Assembly (NCBI RefSeq): GCF_900129465.1
Contig: NZ_FSRA01000001.1
Location: 3,536,482-3,600,481 of the forward strand
Direction of reading: 5' to 3'
From: Chitinophaga niabensis
Lineage (GTDB): Bacteria > Bacteroidota > Bacteroidia > Chitinophagales > Chitinophagaceae
Length of the DNA stretch: 64,000 nt
Both the position numbers and the translations under genes were made by a program. The notes beneath the pieces were generated by a model. The model saw only the letters and a program-made list of their open reading frames with translations. It did no database searches and was not told where the DNA came from. This document shows positions 27,343 to 37,244 of the stretch, piece after piece. The first letter of the stretch is position 1, and each line of letters opens with the position of its first letter.

Positions 27343-28632
27343 TTACCTGTTATCCATAAATTTCACCGGTTTGCGGCTGCCTTCGGGGAACTGCATTTTG
27401 AGGATGTCCTGCATGGTGGCGTATCTTACCTGTGGGATCACCCGGAGTTTGGCCTGCAGGTAGGACTTAATCTTCCTGTCAATCTCCTCAGATTCCTCAG
27501 AAGGGCTGAGATGGAGTAAGATCTCGTCTGTACCTATCTCGTTGGAGAATACTTCCACGATAAATTCCTTCACATCTTCCATTTCGCTCAGGAGGTCGTA
27601 CAGTGCAGGCGGGTATAAGGTAGTGCCTTTGTATTTGATCATTTGTTTGCGGCGGCCGATAACAGGAGATAATCTTACTGTCTGCCGGCCACACTTGCAG
27701 GGCTCTTCATAATACTGGCAGATATCTCCTGTTTTGTATCGCAGCAGGGGCATGGCTTCCACGCCTAATGTAGTGATTGTTACTTCACCGGGGGTACCTG
27801 GAGGTACTGGTTGATCGTTTTCATCTAATAATTCAACGATCAGTAATTCCGGATGATGATGGCCTCCCTGCCCTGCTTTGCATTCCGTAAAAGCGGTTTG
27901 CATTTCTGTGGAAGCATAGGTGGAAAAGAGCCGGATGTTCCATTTATCCGTGATCTTTTTACCCAATACATTATAGGAAAAGTCAACGTTGCGAATGTTC
28001 TCTCCGATGCATACTGCTTTCTTAACAGAGGAAGCATTGATATCAATACCATGTTCTTCTGCGAATGCGATCAGTTTTAAGATGAAAGAGGGCACCGCTA
28101 CGATGGTGGTAGGTTCTATGCGGGCAATATTCTCCCATTGCAGGGAAGGTACACCGGGGCCTACACGTAATACGCCTGCTCCTAATTTCCGGATACCGGA
28201 ATAATAGGCCATACCAGCCATGAATTGCCTGTCCAGCGTAAGCATCAGCTGGTAGATATCTTCATCTGTACCACCGGCACAGCTGAAAGAAATGTATTCA
28301 TTATAGGTAAGTCTTGCCAGGTCTTTTTCCGTGAGAGCAATGATCACCGGTTTGCCCAGTGTGCCGGAGGTAGTAGTATATTCTGCGATCTTCCCTTTAT
28401 CCACGCATAAGAAATCCCAGTTACGCTGCTGCAGGTCTTCCTTGCTCACGGTGGGAATATTACGCAGGTCTGCAATACTGCGCACCTTATCCGTATTCAC
28501 GTTATGCTTAGCAAACCATTCTTTATAAAAGGGAGAGAACTGCCGCAGGTATCCCAGCAGGTGTTGCAGCTCCTTTTCCTGGAATTGCCGGATCGAAGCG
28601 GCAGATTGCAATTCTATGTCTGGTATGTACAT
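27343..28632 (-). CDS. PaaK-like adenylate-forming ligase (probable 4-coumarate activation)
   Basis: 429-residue acyl-activating enzyme of the phenylacetate-CoA ligase type. ATP loop TTTSGTLGKP (residues 86-95), YKTGDICQYY region, and a Cys-containing CKCGRQTVRLSPVIGR zinc-like segment followed by the C-terminal subdomain (YKGTTLYPPAL). In aryl-polyene pathways a ligase loads the aromatic starter onto a carrier protein or CoA; with a tyrosine ammonia-lyase at the other end of the same operon, 4-coumarate is the likely substrate. Last gene of the 25-gene operon. Substrate is inference. Confidence 0.82.
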   Translation of the reverse strand: MYIPDIELQSAASIRQFQEKELQHLLGYLRQFSPFYKEWFAKHNVNTDKVRSIADLRNIPTVSKEDLQQRNWDFLCVDKGKIAEYTTTSGTLGKPVIIALTEKDLARLTYNEYISFSCAGGTDEDIYQLMLTLDRQFMAGMAYYSGIRKLGAGVLRVGPGVPSLQWENIARIEPTTIVAVPSFILKLIAFAEEHGIDINASSVKKAVCIGENIRNVDFSYNVLGKKITDKWNIRLFSTYASTEMQTAFTECKAGQGGHHHPELLIVELLDENDQPVPPGTPGEVTITTLGVEAMPLLRYKTGDICQYYEEPCKCGRQTVRLSPVIGRRKQMIKYKGTTLYPPALYDLLSEMEDVKEFIVEVFSNEIGTDEILLHLSPSEESEEIDRKIKSYLQAKLRVIPQVRYATMQDILKMQFPEGSRKPVKFMDNR

Positions 28633-28642
28633 AAATATCTTA

Positions 28643-29014
28643 TTACAGGATCACCACGGTGGCCATGGCAACTGACTTTACATGTGATAAGGAAACGAAG
28701 ATCTGTTGAATATTCAATCCGGCCAACTGGCTGGCCGCATTCCCGATCAGGTAGAGGTCTGGTTTGCCGGCTTCATTATTCCTGATCTCTATTTCATTAA
28801 AATGAATACCGCTTCCGCTCCAGCCTGTTCCCAGCGCTTTCAGGAAAGCTTCCTTTGCGGCAAAGCGGGCGGCATAACTTTCGTACTTATGGGCCTGTTT
28901 TTCGCAATAAGCTATTTCCAGCGGTGAAAACACCAGCTCCCGGAATCCCTGCCCCTTTTCCATTTTAGCGGCTATCCGGTCTACTTCGATGATATCTGTT
29001 CCTATTCCCCGCAT
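28643..29014 (-). CDS. acpS: AcpS-type 4'-phosphopantetheinyl transferase
   Basis: 123-residue holo-ACP synthase. GTDIIEVDRI at residues 5-14 supplies the Mg-binding Asp, RFAAKEAFLKALGTG the catalytic Glu/Lys, and VSLSHVKSVAMA the C-terminal strand. It would attach phosphopantetheine to the two carrier proteins of this operon. Its start overlaps the end of the C45-like gene by 13 bases. Whether it is the only AcpS of the cell cannot be judged here. Confidence 0.9.
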   Translation of the reverse strand: MRGIGTDIIEVDRIAAKMEKGQGFRELVFSPLEIAYCEKQAHKYESYAARFAAKEAFLKALGTGWSGSGIHFNEIEIRNNEAGKPDLYLIGNAASQLAGLNIQQIFVSLSHVKSVAMATVVIL

Positions 29015-30672
29015 AATTTAATACGCTGCAAAATATGATCTTTCTCGGCTTTTGTGGCTATTTCACGTGTTAATGCCTCACGATAGTATTTTTCTGCCTG
29101 TTTGTAATCCTTCTTCTTAAACAGGTAATCTCCGGCTATCACGTAGGTATGATAATACTTAGGATTATCTTTTACCAGGCGTTCCACATCTATGGGCTGC
29201 TTGTCCATAAAGGCGGCTTTCAATCTTCTGAAGTCTACAAACCGCTTGTAATCTTCCGTGAGCAGGAAAGTATCTGCAGGAATGGTCAGGGCACTGTCGC
29301 AGATCTCCTGATCGGCTTTCAGGCCTTTCATGGCCAGTACCTTCTTCAGGTCGTAGGCCACAAATTCACCTAATTGCCAGGGTGCGGTAGATACCCATAC
29401 TTTCAGCTGTTTCGGTTCAAATACAATGGAGTGATGCGCGATCAGCTGGTTCACTGCTTTTTCATTCCCCATACCTATATCTGTATCCTTTACTCCTTTC
29501 TGATCTCTTAAAATAGCCACTGTTTTAGCTACGCTGTTCTTACCGTTGCGTTGCAGCAATTCCTGCAAACGCTGATACCTGTAGGGAGATGCACTTTCTG
29601 CGAGTTGTTGCTGATTGGGATCGGAAGCGCCCAGTGTTTTACTCTGGAAGTGGTTAGCACAGGAGATCTCGTTGCCTTTGGGATCATAGAGTGATAACTC
29701 CGTAGGTGTTTTTTCTATGATAGCAGCACGGTTATCATTAGCTGAGCCGATCAGGAAAGATTCCGATACGAACATCTTTCTTTTATGTGCAATAGCGTAA
29801 GCTTCGTCTATGTTCTTTGCGTATTGTAATATTTCCCTGGCCACCAGCGATACCGGCGTGGCGGAACCAGATGGGATGCTGGATTTGGCAGCATTGATGG
29901 TAACGGTCAGCCCCTGTTCATTCATACCGGATACCACACCTGTGAATCCTCCCCAGGTGATCATCATAAAACCATATCCTTTATCCGGTCTGTAGAATGC
30001 TACGATCTTATCTTCTGCGAACTTATCTCCCACATAAAAATCAAAGTTGCGGCCGATGATCAGGCTACTGTCCTCCGAACGGTCGTTCCAGGTACCGAAG
30101 GAGGTGCAACCCACCAGGGCCATGCTTTGCAGGGCATGCCCGATATCATGTGCGGCATGATAGTTCATGATGCGCTGATAGCTGGAGCCGATGAATTTAT
30201 ATTTTTCAGAAGCGGCGAAGGATACGCCGTAGATCTCTTCTTTATATTCTTCCGGTACATTTTTATCCATGTTCCGGTTGAACCAGCCGATCAGGTATTT
30301 GAGGAAGTGCTGGTATGTTTTAGAGGGGATCATTTTACCGATCTGTTCTGTAAAATGATCTTCCTGGCGCTGTACCAGCTCTGCTGCGAGTTTACCATAT
30401 ACAACACCCCGCTCAAAGGGTTTACCTTCCACATACATTTCATACAAGCCACTGCGGCTCTTGCGGAACCAGCTATTGTTTAAAGTAAAAGCGGTGGAAT
30501 CCAGCTGTGTACGCTTCCATTCCAAACTGCTTTTATCTGCTACCTCCGGCGGGAACATCCTGGCCACGCTGTAGAGATAGATGAACAGCCCGATTATCAG
30601 TAACACGAAAAAGCCTACAATGAATAGCAAGCCTTTCCAGGTCCTTCTCCATATTTTTCTTCCTCTGGTCAT
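29002..30672 (-). CDS. Membrane-anchored C45-family (acyltransferase/NTN-hydrolase) protein
   Basis: 556 residues: a basic start, one membrane helix (about 15-37), then a periplasmic domain like peptidase C45/acyl-CoA:6-aminopenicillanate acyltransferase. The probable nucleophile is Cys189 in ALVGCTSFGTW, followed by IGRNFDFYVGD, the normal strand after the autocleavage site. About the last 60 residues look like one TPR unit (YLFKKKDYKQAEKYYREAL). In this operon it may transfer or hydrolyse an acyl group of the pigment at the membrane. Reaction is inferred; the family includes both hydrolases and acyltransferases. Confidence 0.78.
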   Translation of the reverse strand: MTRGRKIWRRTWKGLLFIVGFFVLLIIGLFIYLYSVARMFPPEVADKSSLEWKRTQLDSTAFTLNNSWFRKSRSGLYEMYVEGKPFERGVVYGKLAAELVQRQEDHFTEQIGKMIPSKTYQHFLKYLIGWFNRNMDKNVPEEYKEEIYGVSFAASEKYKFIGSSYQRIMNYHAAHDIGHALQSMALVGCTSFGTWNDRSEDSSLIIGRNFDFYVGDKFAEDKIVAFYRPDKGYGFMMITWGGFTGVVSGMNEQGLTVTINAAKSSIPSGSATPVSLVAREILQYAKNIDEAYAIAHKRKMFVSESFLIGSANDNRAAIIEKTPTELSLYDPKGNEISCANHFQSKTLGASDPNQQQLAESASPYRYQRLQELLQRNGKNSVAKTVAILRDQKGVKDTDIGMGNEKAVNQLIAHHSIVFEPKQLKVWVSTAPWQLGEFVAYDLKKVLAMKGLKADQEICDSALTIPADTFLLTEDYKRFVDFRRLKAAFMDKQPIDVERLVKDNPKYYHTYVIAGDYLFKKKDYKQAEKYYREALTREIATKAEKDHILQRIKLCGE

Positions 30673-30674
30673 AT

Positions 30675-32183
30675 TTAAGCCGTCCTGATCTCGTGTAATA
30701 ATTTCTCCATATCCAATAATTCCGAACAGGTTACCACGGAACTCATGCTCACCCCCAGGATACCATGCATATTCAGGTTCTGCCCGGTGAGGAACAGGTT
30801 GGATAATTTTGTTCGTGCAGATATGAAGGTACGCAATGGATCATTGCAATCCTTCAATACACCGTACATGGAACCATCGTGTGTGCCAATGTAATCGCGG
30901 AAAGAAAGTGGTGTGGCCACGTAATAAGATTGTATACATTGGCGCAGTACGGGGAAACGTTCTTCCACCAGGTCCAGCAGCTTTTCTGCTCTTTCTGTTT
31001 TGTAGGCTTCATAATCCTGCCCGCGGTCACTTTCTTTCGATACGGTGTTGAAGGTATCTTTCCATTGCTCCACATCTTTGATATTGAGGTAAGCCATGAT
31101 AGAAAGCCCGTTTGCAAAACGATCGTCTTTCGGATTCGGGGAAACGAACATGGCATAACCCGCAGGCCATGATTCATGTGTATACTCCAGACCTCCCCAC
31201 ACATTGTCTATTCCATAATAGTAATAGTTGTAGTTCATATGGGGGAACATGCCGGGTTTGAGTACGGCATTCACCATGAGCGTGGAAGTACCGTTCTCCA
31301 GGTTCTGAATGCGGCTGCGGTAAGCCTGGCGGATCACATCGCTTTCCAGCATATCCAAAGTATTGGAAGGATGTGCATTGGAAATATAGTTCTTCCCGGT
31401 ATAACGTTTGCCTTCTGCTGTTTCCACATACTGCACTTCACGGCCTTCAGCCACGATCTTTTTTACATCCTGGTGTTTCAGCAATATGCCGCCGTGATCT
31501 GTGATCACCCGTGCTAACCATTTCCCGATCTGGGAGCCGCCGTTCACACATTTCCAGGAGCTTTCGATATAACTGTTCAGTACCAGTGCATGCACATACA
31601 TGGGCGTTTTATCTTCCACGCCTGCATATAACGGATTGTTACCTGCCAGTACTGCTGTGAATCTTTTATTGGAGCTGAGGCTGTTGATATATTCTGCGGC
31701 ATTCACGCTCAATACGGATTCTTTTTCATCAAACCCTCCCATCCTTAAGTTGTACAAGGGAAACTTGGTACAGATATGCTGCAGGGTATTGCAATACTCC
31801 CGCAGGGCCTTTTCTTCATCCGGGAAGTCTTTTAACAATCCCTGTATGAATGGTTCATATCCCTGTGCCATTTTATATTCTTTCGGATCACCGGCAAACG
31901 CAATACGGTCAAAGCAGTCTGCATCCAGTTTTTTCAGGTGCAGCTTATCCATGATGCCCAGGTACTTGAAGATCTGGTATAGGTTCTGGCCGGGTTCAAG
32001 CCCTCCTACATAGTGAACGCCGGAATCGAAAATAGTTTTATCCCTGCTGAATGTTTGCAGGCAGCCACCTATCTGTTTATTCTTTTCCAGCACGCACACT
32101 TTGTAGCCATTCTTGCTAAGGATCGCTCCGCAAACCAAGCCGCCCAGGCCACTACCAATGATCACTACATCATAATTATGCAT
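30675..32183 (-). CDS. CrtI/CrtISO/retinol-saturase-like FAD oxidoreductase
   Basis: 502-residue flavoprotein of the phytoene desaturase/carotenoid isomerase/retinol saturase group. Dinucleotide fold GSGLGG at residues 10-15, EKNKQIGGCLQTF, DSGVHYVGG, and a C-terminal FLTGQNLNMHGILG that closes the FAD site. In aryl-polyene clusters it is expected to act on the polyene, by isomerising or saturating a double bond, but its real reaction is not known. It ends two bases before the C45-like start and its ATG overlaps the end of the exporter gene by eight bases. Confidence 0.82.
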   Translation of the reverse strand: MHNYDVVIIGSGLGGLVCGAILSKNGYKVCVLEKNKQIGGCLQTFSRDKTIFDSGVHYVGGLEPGQNLYQIFKYLGIMDKLHLKKLDADCFDRIAFAGDPKEYKMAQGYEPFIQGLLKDFPDEEKALREYCNTLQHICTKFPLYNLRMGGFDEKESVLSVNAAEYINSLSSNKRFTAVLAGNNPLYAGVEDKTPMYVHALVLNSYIESSWKCVNGGSQIGKWLARVITDHGGILLKHQDVKKIVAEGREVQYVETAEGKRYTGKNYISNAHPSNTLDMLESDVIRQAYRSRIQNLENGTSTLMVNAVLKPGMFPHMNYNYYYYGIDNVWGGLEYTHESWPAGYAMFVSPNPKDDRFANGLSIMAYLNIKDVEQWKDTFNTVSKESDRGQDYEAYKTERAEKLLDLVEERFPVLRQCIQSYYVATPLSFRDYIGTHDGSMYGVLKDCNDPLRTFISARTKLSNLFLTGQNLNMHGILGVSMSSVVTCSELLDMEKLLHEIRTA

Positions 32184-35100
32184 AATGCTCCCTTAATGAA
32201 TGTTTGATGATAAAAATAACGTTCGATGTATATTTCGTGTTGTCGATCTGCTCCATCGTTGCGCCGCTCCGTTGTACAATGTCGCGGATGGTGGAAGAGG
32301 AGAAGAAAGACAATGGCTGATTGCCTGTTTTATTGAATCCCAGCAAACGGGTGCTGAACAGCTCCGTGAGCTTTGTGCCTTCGTGGCGTTTGCCCAGGTC
32401 TGCATCTCCATCCCGCACAATGATCACGCCTCCGGGGTTCAGCTTACTGATACATTGCTGTAACAGCTCTTCCTGATCCGCAGGTTGCAGGTAATGCAGT
32501 ACGTCCAGGATCACAAAGGCATCCTGGTTCTGCAGTTTATACTTTGTGATATCCGCGGCTTCAAACTGTACCTTCTCGTTGCGGATGTAACAATGCTGCG
32601 CGGTGGCTATTTTATCTTCATCATAATCTACGCCCAGGACCTGGCGGCCAGGTGCGCGGAAATGAAGCATGTAACTCATAAAACCATATCCGCAACCAAT
32701 GTCCATGATCTTTCCTTCTTTTGGCAGCAGGTCGTGGAAAAGCGCGTAATTGTTCTCCAGTTTGGTTTTGATGCGCATGTACCATTCCAGCACAGGGCCT
32801 TTATAGATATAGTTGTAAACCAGTTGTTCCCTGTAATAATCCGGCCCTTCTATTTCGTTCCTCATCTGCTCGTACTCCTGTTTGAAGTACTTGCTCACAA
32901 GTTTGGTACGTGTACTGTAATTATCTCCCCAGCGTTTATCATCCGGTTTGATACGTGGCAGGTACTTCATGGTGAGGATACCATTCTTCAGCAGGAAGTC
33001 TCCCTTAGACATGGTGTAGGCAGTTCCATGGATCACAGCAGGCAGGATATCCAGCCCCAGTTCCTCAGCTAAGTAGAAAGCGCCTTTATGGAACCTTTTG
33101 ATACTGGTATCGGTAGAGCGGGTACCTTCAGGATACACCACAATGGAATAACCATTGTTCACCCTGTCCCGCAATTTATCAATGCTGGCTTCCGCTCCTT
33201 CTGCCACAGGATAGTAATCCGCCATCCTCACCACGTAGCCAAATAAGGGAGAGTTGTATACCCATTGGTTAGTGAGCAGGATCACATTCGGATGCATGGA
33301 GGTGGACATCAGGATATCCAGGAAAGACTGGTGATTACTGATGATCACCGCCGGTTTCTTAAAGTCTTCTCCATGTTTATTGATCGTTCTCTTCCTGATA
33401 TTGCCCATGATGTGCAACAGGCTCCAGGTAAAGGTGGATAAGATCCTGTGGTAGATCTTCTTGCCTTTTTCAATGTTGATAAAATTAATCCTGGTAAGGA
33501 TCACCCCGATCGGCGTCAGCAATAAAGCACCTACGGTATAATAAGCAAACGCAAACATGGAAAGGCTCCATCCTTTCAGTGTCCATGGCGGGCGCTGGCC
33601 TTTCTTTACCCTGTTGGTGATGAGCCAGTTAAAGAGGAAAGGGATCAATACCTGCGAGGTGATCACCACGCAGCTGATACCGATCACGGCGATCAGCGCA
33701 ATGGAACGCAGGGAAGGATGTTTCGCAAAAATGAGTACCCCTAAACCTAATATGGTGGTGACTGCAGAAAAGATAATGGAGGACTTAAAGGAAGGAAGGT
33801 GTTTACTGCCGGTCTTATATTCCTGCTGTAAACCATCCATGGTGAATATGCTGTAATCATCTCCCAGGCCGAATATGAAAGTGGAAAGGATGATGTTCAC
33901 GATATTGAAAGGGATACCAAACAGCCCCATGATACCAAGGATCCATACCCAGCTGATCAGCATGGGGATGAAAGTGATCAGGGCCAGCTCAATACGGCCG
34001 TAGGAAAGCAGCAAGGCGGCAAATACCAGCAGGGAGGTCATCCAGGCAATGGTGTTAAACTCCTCCTTAATGATCTCCGCCAAACGGTTAGCGGTATATT
34101 GTTTATCAAAGATCACGGTATGTTCCCGGCCATCGAGTGCGGCGTATACTTCTTTCTTCCTTTCATGTTCCACCTTCAGTAAACTGATCACGGAAGCATT
34201 GTTCTTTTTGATGGTCACAAAATCACTGATCAGATCAGCCTGCAACAATGCTGATCGTTCCGGTGCAATGGCCTCATATTTTTGGTGGATAAGCTGCCGG
34301 AAAGGATCAAATGCGGTGGGTTTGAATTTATACTGTGCCCCTTCTTTGTGCAGCAATGCAAGTAGCTGTTGCTGTTTCTCCGGTGTCCAGTATGCTTCCC
34401 AGCGGGCGATGCGTTTTGCCTGTTCTGCCTGGGAGAATAATAAACTGCCGGGGGAGAGTGCTTTTTTTACAGCACCTTTATCGATGAGGGTTTGCAGCGC
34501 AGGCGCTATAGCTTCTCTGCTCATCAATGCATCATTCAACGTTTTCCCTTCTGATACAAGGTATACGGATTGCGCGGCATAGGCGTACAATTTATTCAGC
34601 TTTGCCTCTGATTGCTGCAAACGTTCCGTCATGAAGTTCATGCGCATCATGTCGCTTTCAAAGGTTACGCTGCGGGCTGTGAAGAAGAATACAATGGTCA
34701 GTGCCACGATGCCCCATACCAGGTATTTATTGCGTTCAGGGCGGTAGTTGGATAGTTTGTCTATCCAGTTATGATGTACTGTTGCTGTATCCGGTTGTTT
34801 ACCCAACACAATAAAATGTGGCAGGAAGATCAGGGAGAACAATGCAGCACCTACCAGGCAGAAAGCAGCAAAGAACCCTATATCCTGTAACATGGGAGAT
34901 TTCACAAATTGCAGGCAAAGGAAACCGCCTACGGTAGTGAAACTACCTACTGTCATAGGCATGGCGAGGTCTTTGATCACCAGCCTGATATCCGGCAGAT
35001 GCCGGTAATGATTGAAAACATGCAGGGAGTAATTCACGGCAATGCCCAATACCACACAACCTGCTCCTAATGCGATCACAGAAATGGACCCTTTAAGCAG

Positions 35101-36036
35101 GTATACCATGGCTACTGAGAACAGGGCACCAAATACTACAGGCAGCATCACCAATAAAGGCGCTCTCTTTTTCCTGAAGAAAAAGGCGATCAGGATAATG
35201 AGGAGTATTACTGTTACTCCCTGGGTGAAATAAGTATCCTGGCGCAGCTGATCTGCATTCCCCACAGATACTGCGGTGGCGCCGAAATAACTTACTTCTG
35301 TGTTTTTCTGCGGGAGGTTGTTAATTAGTTTATCTAAACCTGCGAGGAACACTTTGTTCTTCCCGGTTTCATTAGGAGGATGTGCCGGTGTAATAAAGAG
35401 GATGAGGTTACGATGATCTTTACTCATCACATAACCATCATACAATTCAAACTGATCATCTACCTGCAGGCGTTCCAGTTTTTTCACACCTAGCCAGGAA
35501 ATGCCCACAGGATCTGCCTGGATCATTTGTTTGAAGACCAGGCCGGCCGGGGAGATCAGGGTATTGTAATTGGACTGCATGGTTTGCTGCAAACGCTCCG
35601 GCGTTATCAGCGAATCGATGGTCTTATAATCTTTCTCTTCCAGAAAAACAGGGAGATGCTGTTGTACTGTTTGCAGGAAACCCATCATCATGGCATCATC
35701 TGTTTGCGCATGGATGGTTTTGATGTCCTTGCGCAAAGGCTCCAGTCCATTGGTGAATGCCTGTGCGGTGGCAACAAGGCTATCCGCATCTCCGGGCAGC
35801 GTGGTATCTTTCTGCGACACCATGATCACCAGTTTGTCTGCAAACTTGGAATTCATTAAGAACTGCTGCAGCTGGTCGATCTTTTTATCCTGCGGGAGGA
35901 TGCGGGTGATATCTTCTTCCAGTTTAATACGGGAGGCGAGTAAACCTGAAATGAGGAATGTACAGAACATAAAAAGCCATAACAGCCATTTACGCCTGTC
36001 GAAGAAATTGTAGATCGATATAAAAATGCTTCCCAT
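32176..36036 (-). CDS. Trifunctional MMPL exporter / PlsC-like acyltransferase / SAM methyltransferase
   Basis: 1286-residue fusion. About residues 1-850: RND/MMPL-type exporter with two sets of about six membrane helices and two periplasmic domains; LGAGCVVLGIAVNYS and FIFGLGDDYSIF are the transmembrane-4-like helices with a conserved Asp pair in the second. About 880-1060: lysophospholipid-acyltransferase domain with NHQSFLD (His902, Asp907) and PEGTR at 969-973. About 1090-1270: class I methyltransferase with MDIGCGYGF starting at Met1111. This three-part architecture is known from Bacteroidota. It probably exports the polyene lipid across the inner membrane and joins it to a lipid headgroup; this division of labour is inference. 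Confidence 0.9.
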   Translation of the reverse strand: MGSIFISIYNFFDRRKWLLWLFMFCTFLISGLLASRIKLEEDITRILPQDKKIDQLQQFLMNSKFADKLVIMVSQKDTTLPGDADSLVATAQAFTNGLEPLRKDIKTIHAQTDDAMMMGFLQTVQQHLPVFLEEKDYKTIDSLITPERLQQTMQSNYNTLISPAGLVFKQMIQADPVGISWLGVKKLERLQVDDQFELYDGYVMSKDHRNLILFITPAHPPNETGKNKVFLAGLDKLINNLPQKNTEVSYFGATAVSVGNADQLRQDTYFTQGVTVILLIILIAFFFRKKRAPLLVMLPVVFGALFSVAMVYLLKGSISVIALGAGCVVLGIAVNYSLHVFNHYRHLPDIRLVIKDLAMPMTVGSFTTVGGFLCLQFVKSPMLQDIGFFAAFCLVGAALFSLIFLPHFIVLGKQPDTATVHHNWIDKLSNYRPERNKYLVWGIVALTIVFFFTARSVTFESDMMRMNFMTERLQQSEAKLNKLYAYAAQSVYLVSEGKTLNDALMSREAIAPALQTLIDKGAVKKALSPGSLLFSQAEQAKRIARWEAYWTPEKQQQLLALLHKEGAQYKFKPTAFDPFRQLIHQKYEAIAPERSALLQADLISDFVTIKKNNASVISLLKVEHERKKEVYAALDGREHTVIFDKQYTANRLAEIIKEEFNTIAWMTSLLVFAALLLSYGRIELALITFIPMLISWVWILGIMGLFGIPFNIVNIILSTFIFGLGDDYSIFTMDGLQQEYKTGSKHLPSFKSSIIFSAVTTILGLGVLIFAKHPSLRSIALIAVIGISCVVITSQVLIPFLFNWLITNRVKKGQRPPWTLKGWSLSMFAFAYYTVGALLLTPIGVILTRINFINIEKGKKIYHRILSTFTWSLLHIMGNIRKRTINKHGEDFKKPAVIISNHQSFLDILMSTSMHPNVILLTNQWVYNSPLFGYVVRMADYYPVAEGAEASIDKLRDRVNNGYSIVVYPEGTRSTDTSIKRFHKGAFYLAEELGLDILPAVIHGTAYTMSKGDFLLKNGILTMKYLPRIKPDDKRWGDNYSTRTKLVSKYFKQEYEQMRNEIEGPDYYREQLVYNYIYKGPVLEWYMRIKTKLENNYALFHDLLPKEGKIMDIGCGYGFMSYMLHFRAPGRQVLGVDYDEDKIATAQHCYIRNEKVQFEAADITKYKLQNQDAFVILDVLHYLQPADQEELLQQCISKLNPGGVIIVRDGDADLGKRHEGTKLTELFSTRLLGFNKTGNQPLSFFSSSTIRDIVQRSGATMEQIDNTKYTSNVIFIIKHSLREHYA

Positions 36037-36043
36037 TTCTGCT

Positions 36044-37243
36044 TTAAATTACTGCAGGCCGCTTTTTTCTACGGAATGCGGCCAATAAACCATATGTGAC
36101 AGCCCATGCAAGTATCCCGGCCACCACAGCCAGCGTAATACTGCCGGTAATATATTGATAGAGGTTCAGGTAGATGTCTTCCAGGTTAAGGCCCTTTTTA
36201 AAGAGCACCCAGGTAGCATCTTCCTTTACCCAAAAACGGCCCATTAAAAAGCTCAGGTAAACGATCACGGGAATGCAGGGCGGAATGCTGATATTAGCCG
36301 CCACGATCACCAATGCCCTGTTTAAACGGAACAGCGTAGCCAGCGCCAATGCCGCCAGCATCTGGAAGCCCCAGATGGGTATAATGCCCATGAACACACC
36401 AAAACCAATAGATAAGGCTTTCCGGCTGGTGCTTTCTTCTTTATTGAATAAATGTTCCCGCAGCATTTTTCTAAAGTTACCCTTTGTGAAAATGAACTTC
36501 AGGAAATTGCGCGGGTGGATATAAGCCAGTGCAATGGTTACAAGCACTGTGTTGAGTACACCGATGCGGGAAAAATCTTTGAATGGCCTGAAGTGGGATA
36601 CCCTTTCCTCCGCAGGCGGGTAATATACTTTCACGGGGGCCGGTAACACTTTGATCCCTTTCCAGGAAGCGCGTACCATTACCTCTATTTCAAACTCATA
36701 TTTGTTGCAGAAAAAACGCATGCCCTTCAAGGCATACAAAGGATACAGGCGGTAACCGGATTGGGTGTCCGGTAGCTTCAAGCCTGTTTCCACATAGAAC
36801 CAGAAGTTGGAGAACTTATTGGCAAAGGTATTTTTACCCGGCATATTCTCCTGCTGCAGGTTCCTGGCACCGATAATAATTGCCCTGGGTTCTTCTTCTA
36901 CCTTTTGCAGGAATACGGGAAGATCGTCCGGGAAGTGCTGGCCATCCGCATCAATGGTAATGGCATAATCATACCCCTGCTCTATGGCAAATTTAAAACC
37001 AGTGCGCAGGGCAATACCCTTTCCCCTGTTAGGAGTATAGGATACAACAGCCACCTGTGGATACAGTTCCAGGATCTGTGCCGTCTGATCTGTTGATCCG
37101 TCATTTACCACTATCACGTGGCTGGTATAGCTGAGCACATCCGCAATCACTTTGCCCAGCGTACCGGCATTGTTATACGTAGGGATCATCACACAGATCT
37201 TTCTGGCGATGAATTGCTGGTCGTATGTAGGAGTCTGTGCCAT
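36044..37243 (-). CDS. Glycosyltransferase family 2 fused to DUF2062
   Basis: 399 residues. The N-terminal 240 are a GT2 domain: IPTYNNAGTLG, VVNDGSTDQT and the metal-binding DAD at residues 98-100 (TIDADGQHFPDD). The C-terminal part (about 270-390) is DUF2062 with several membrane helices (GFGVFMGIIPIWGFQMLA). Aryl-polyene clusters carry a glycosyltransferase thought to add sugar or build the lipid anchor; sugar and acceptor are unknown here. Two bases from the neighbouring dehydratase and seven from the exporter. Confidence 0.85.
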   Translation of the reverse strand: MAQTPTYDQQFIARKICVMIPTYNNAGTLGKVIADVLSYTSHVIVVNDGSTDQTAQILELYPQVAVVSYTPNRGKGIALRTGFKFAIEQGYDYAITIDADGQHFPDDLPVFLQKVEEEPRAIIIGARNLQQENMPGKNTFANKFSNFWFYVETGLKLPDTQSGYRLYPLYALKGMRFFCNKYEFEIEVMVRASWKGIKVLPAPVKVYYPPAEERVSHFRPFKDFSRIGVLNTVLVTIALAYIHPRNFLKFIFTKGNFRKMLREHLFNKEESTSRKALSIGFGVFMGIIPIWGFQMLAALALATLFRLNRALVIVAANISIPPCIPVIVYLSFLMGRFWVKEDATWVLFKKGLNLEDIYLNLYQYITGSITLAVVAGILAWAVTYGLLAAFRRKKRPAVI

Positions 37244-37244
37244 T

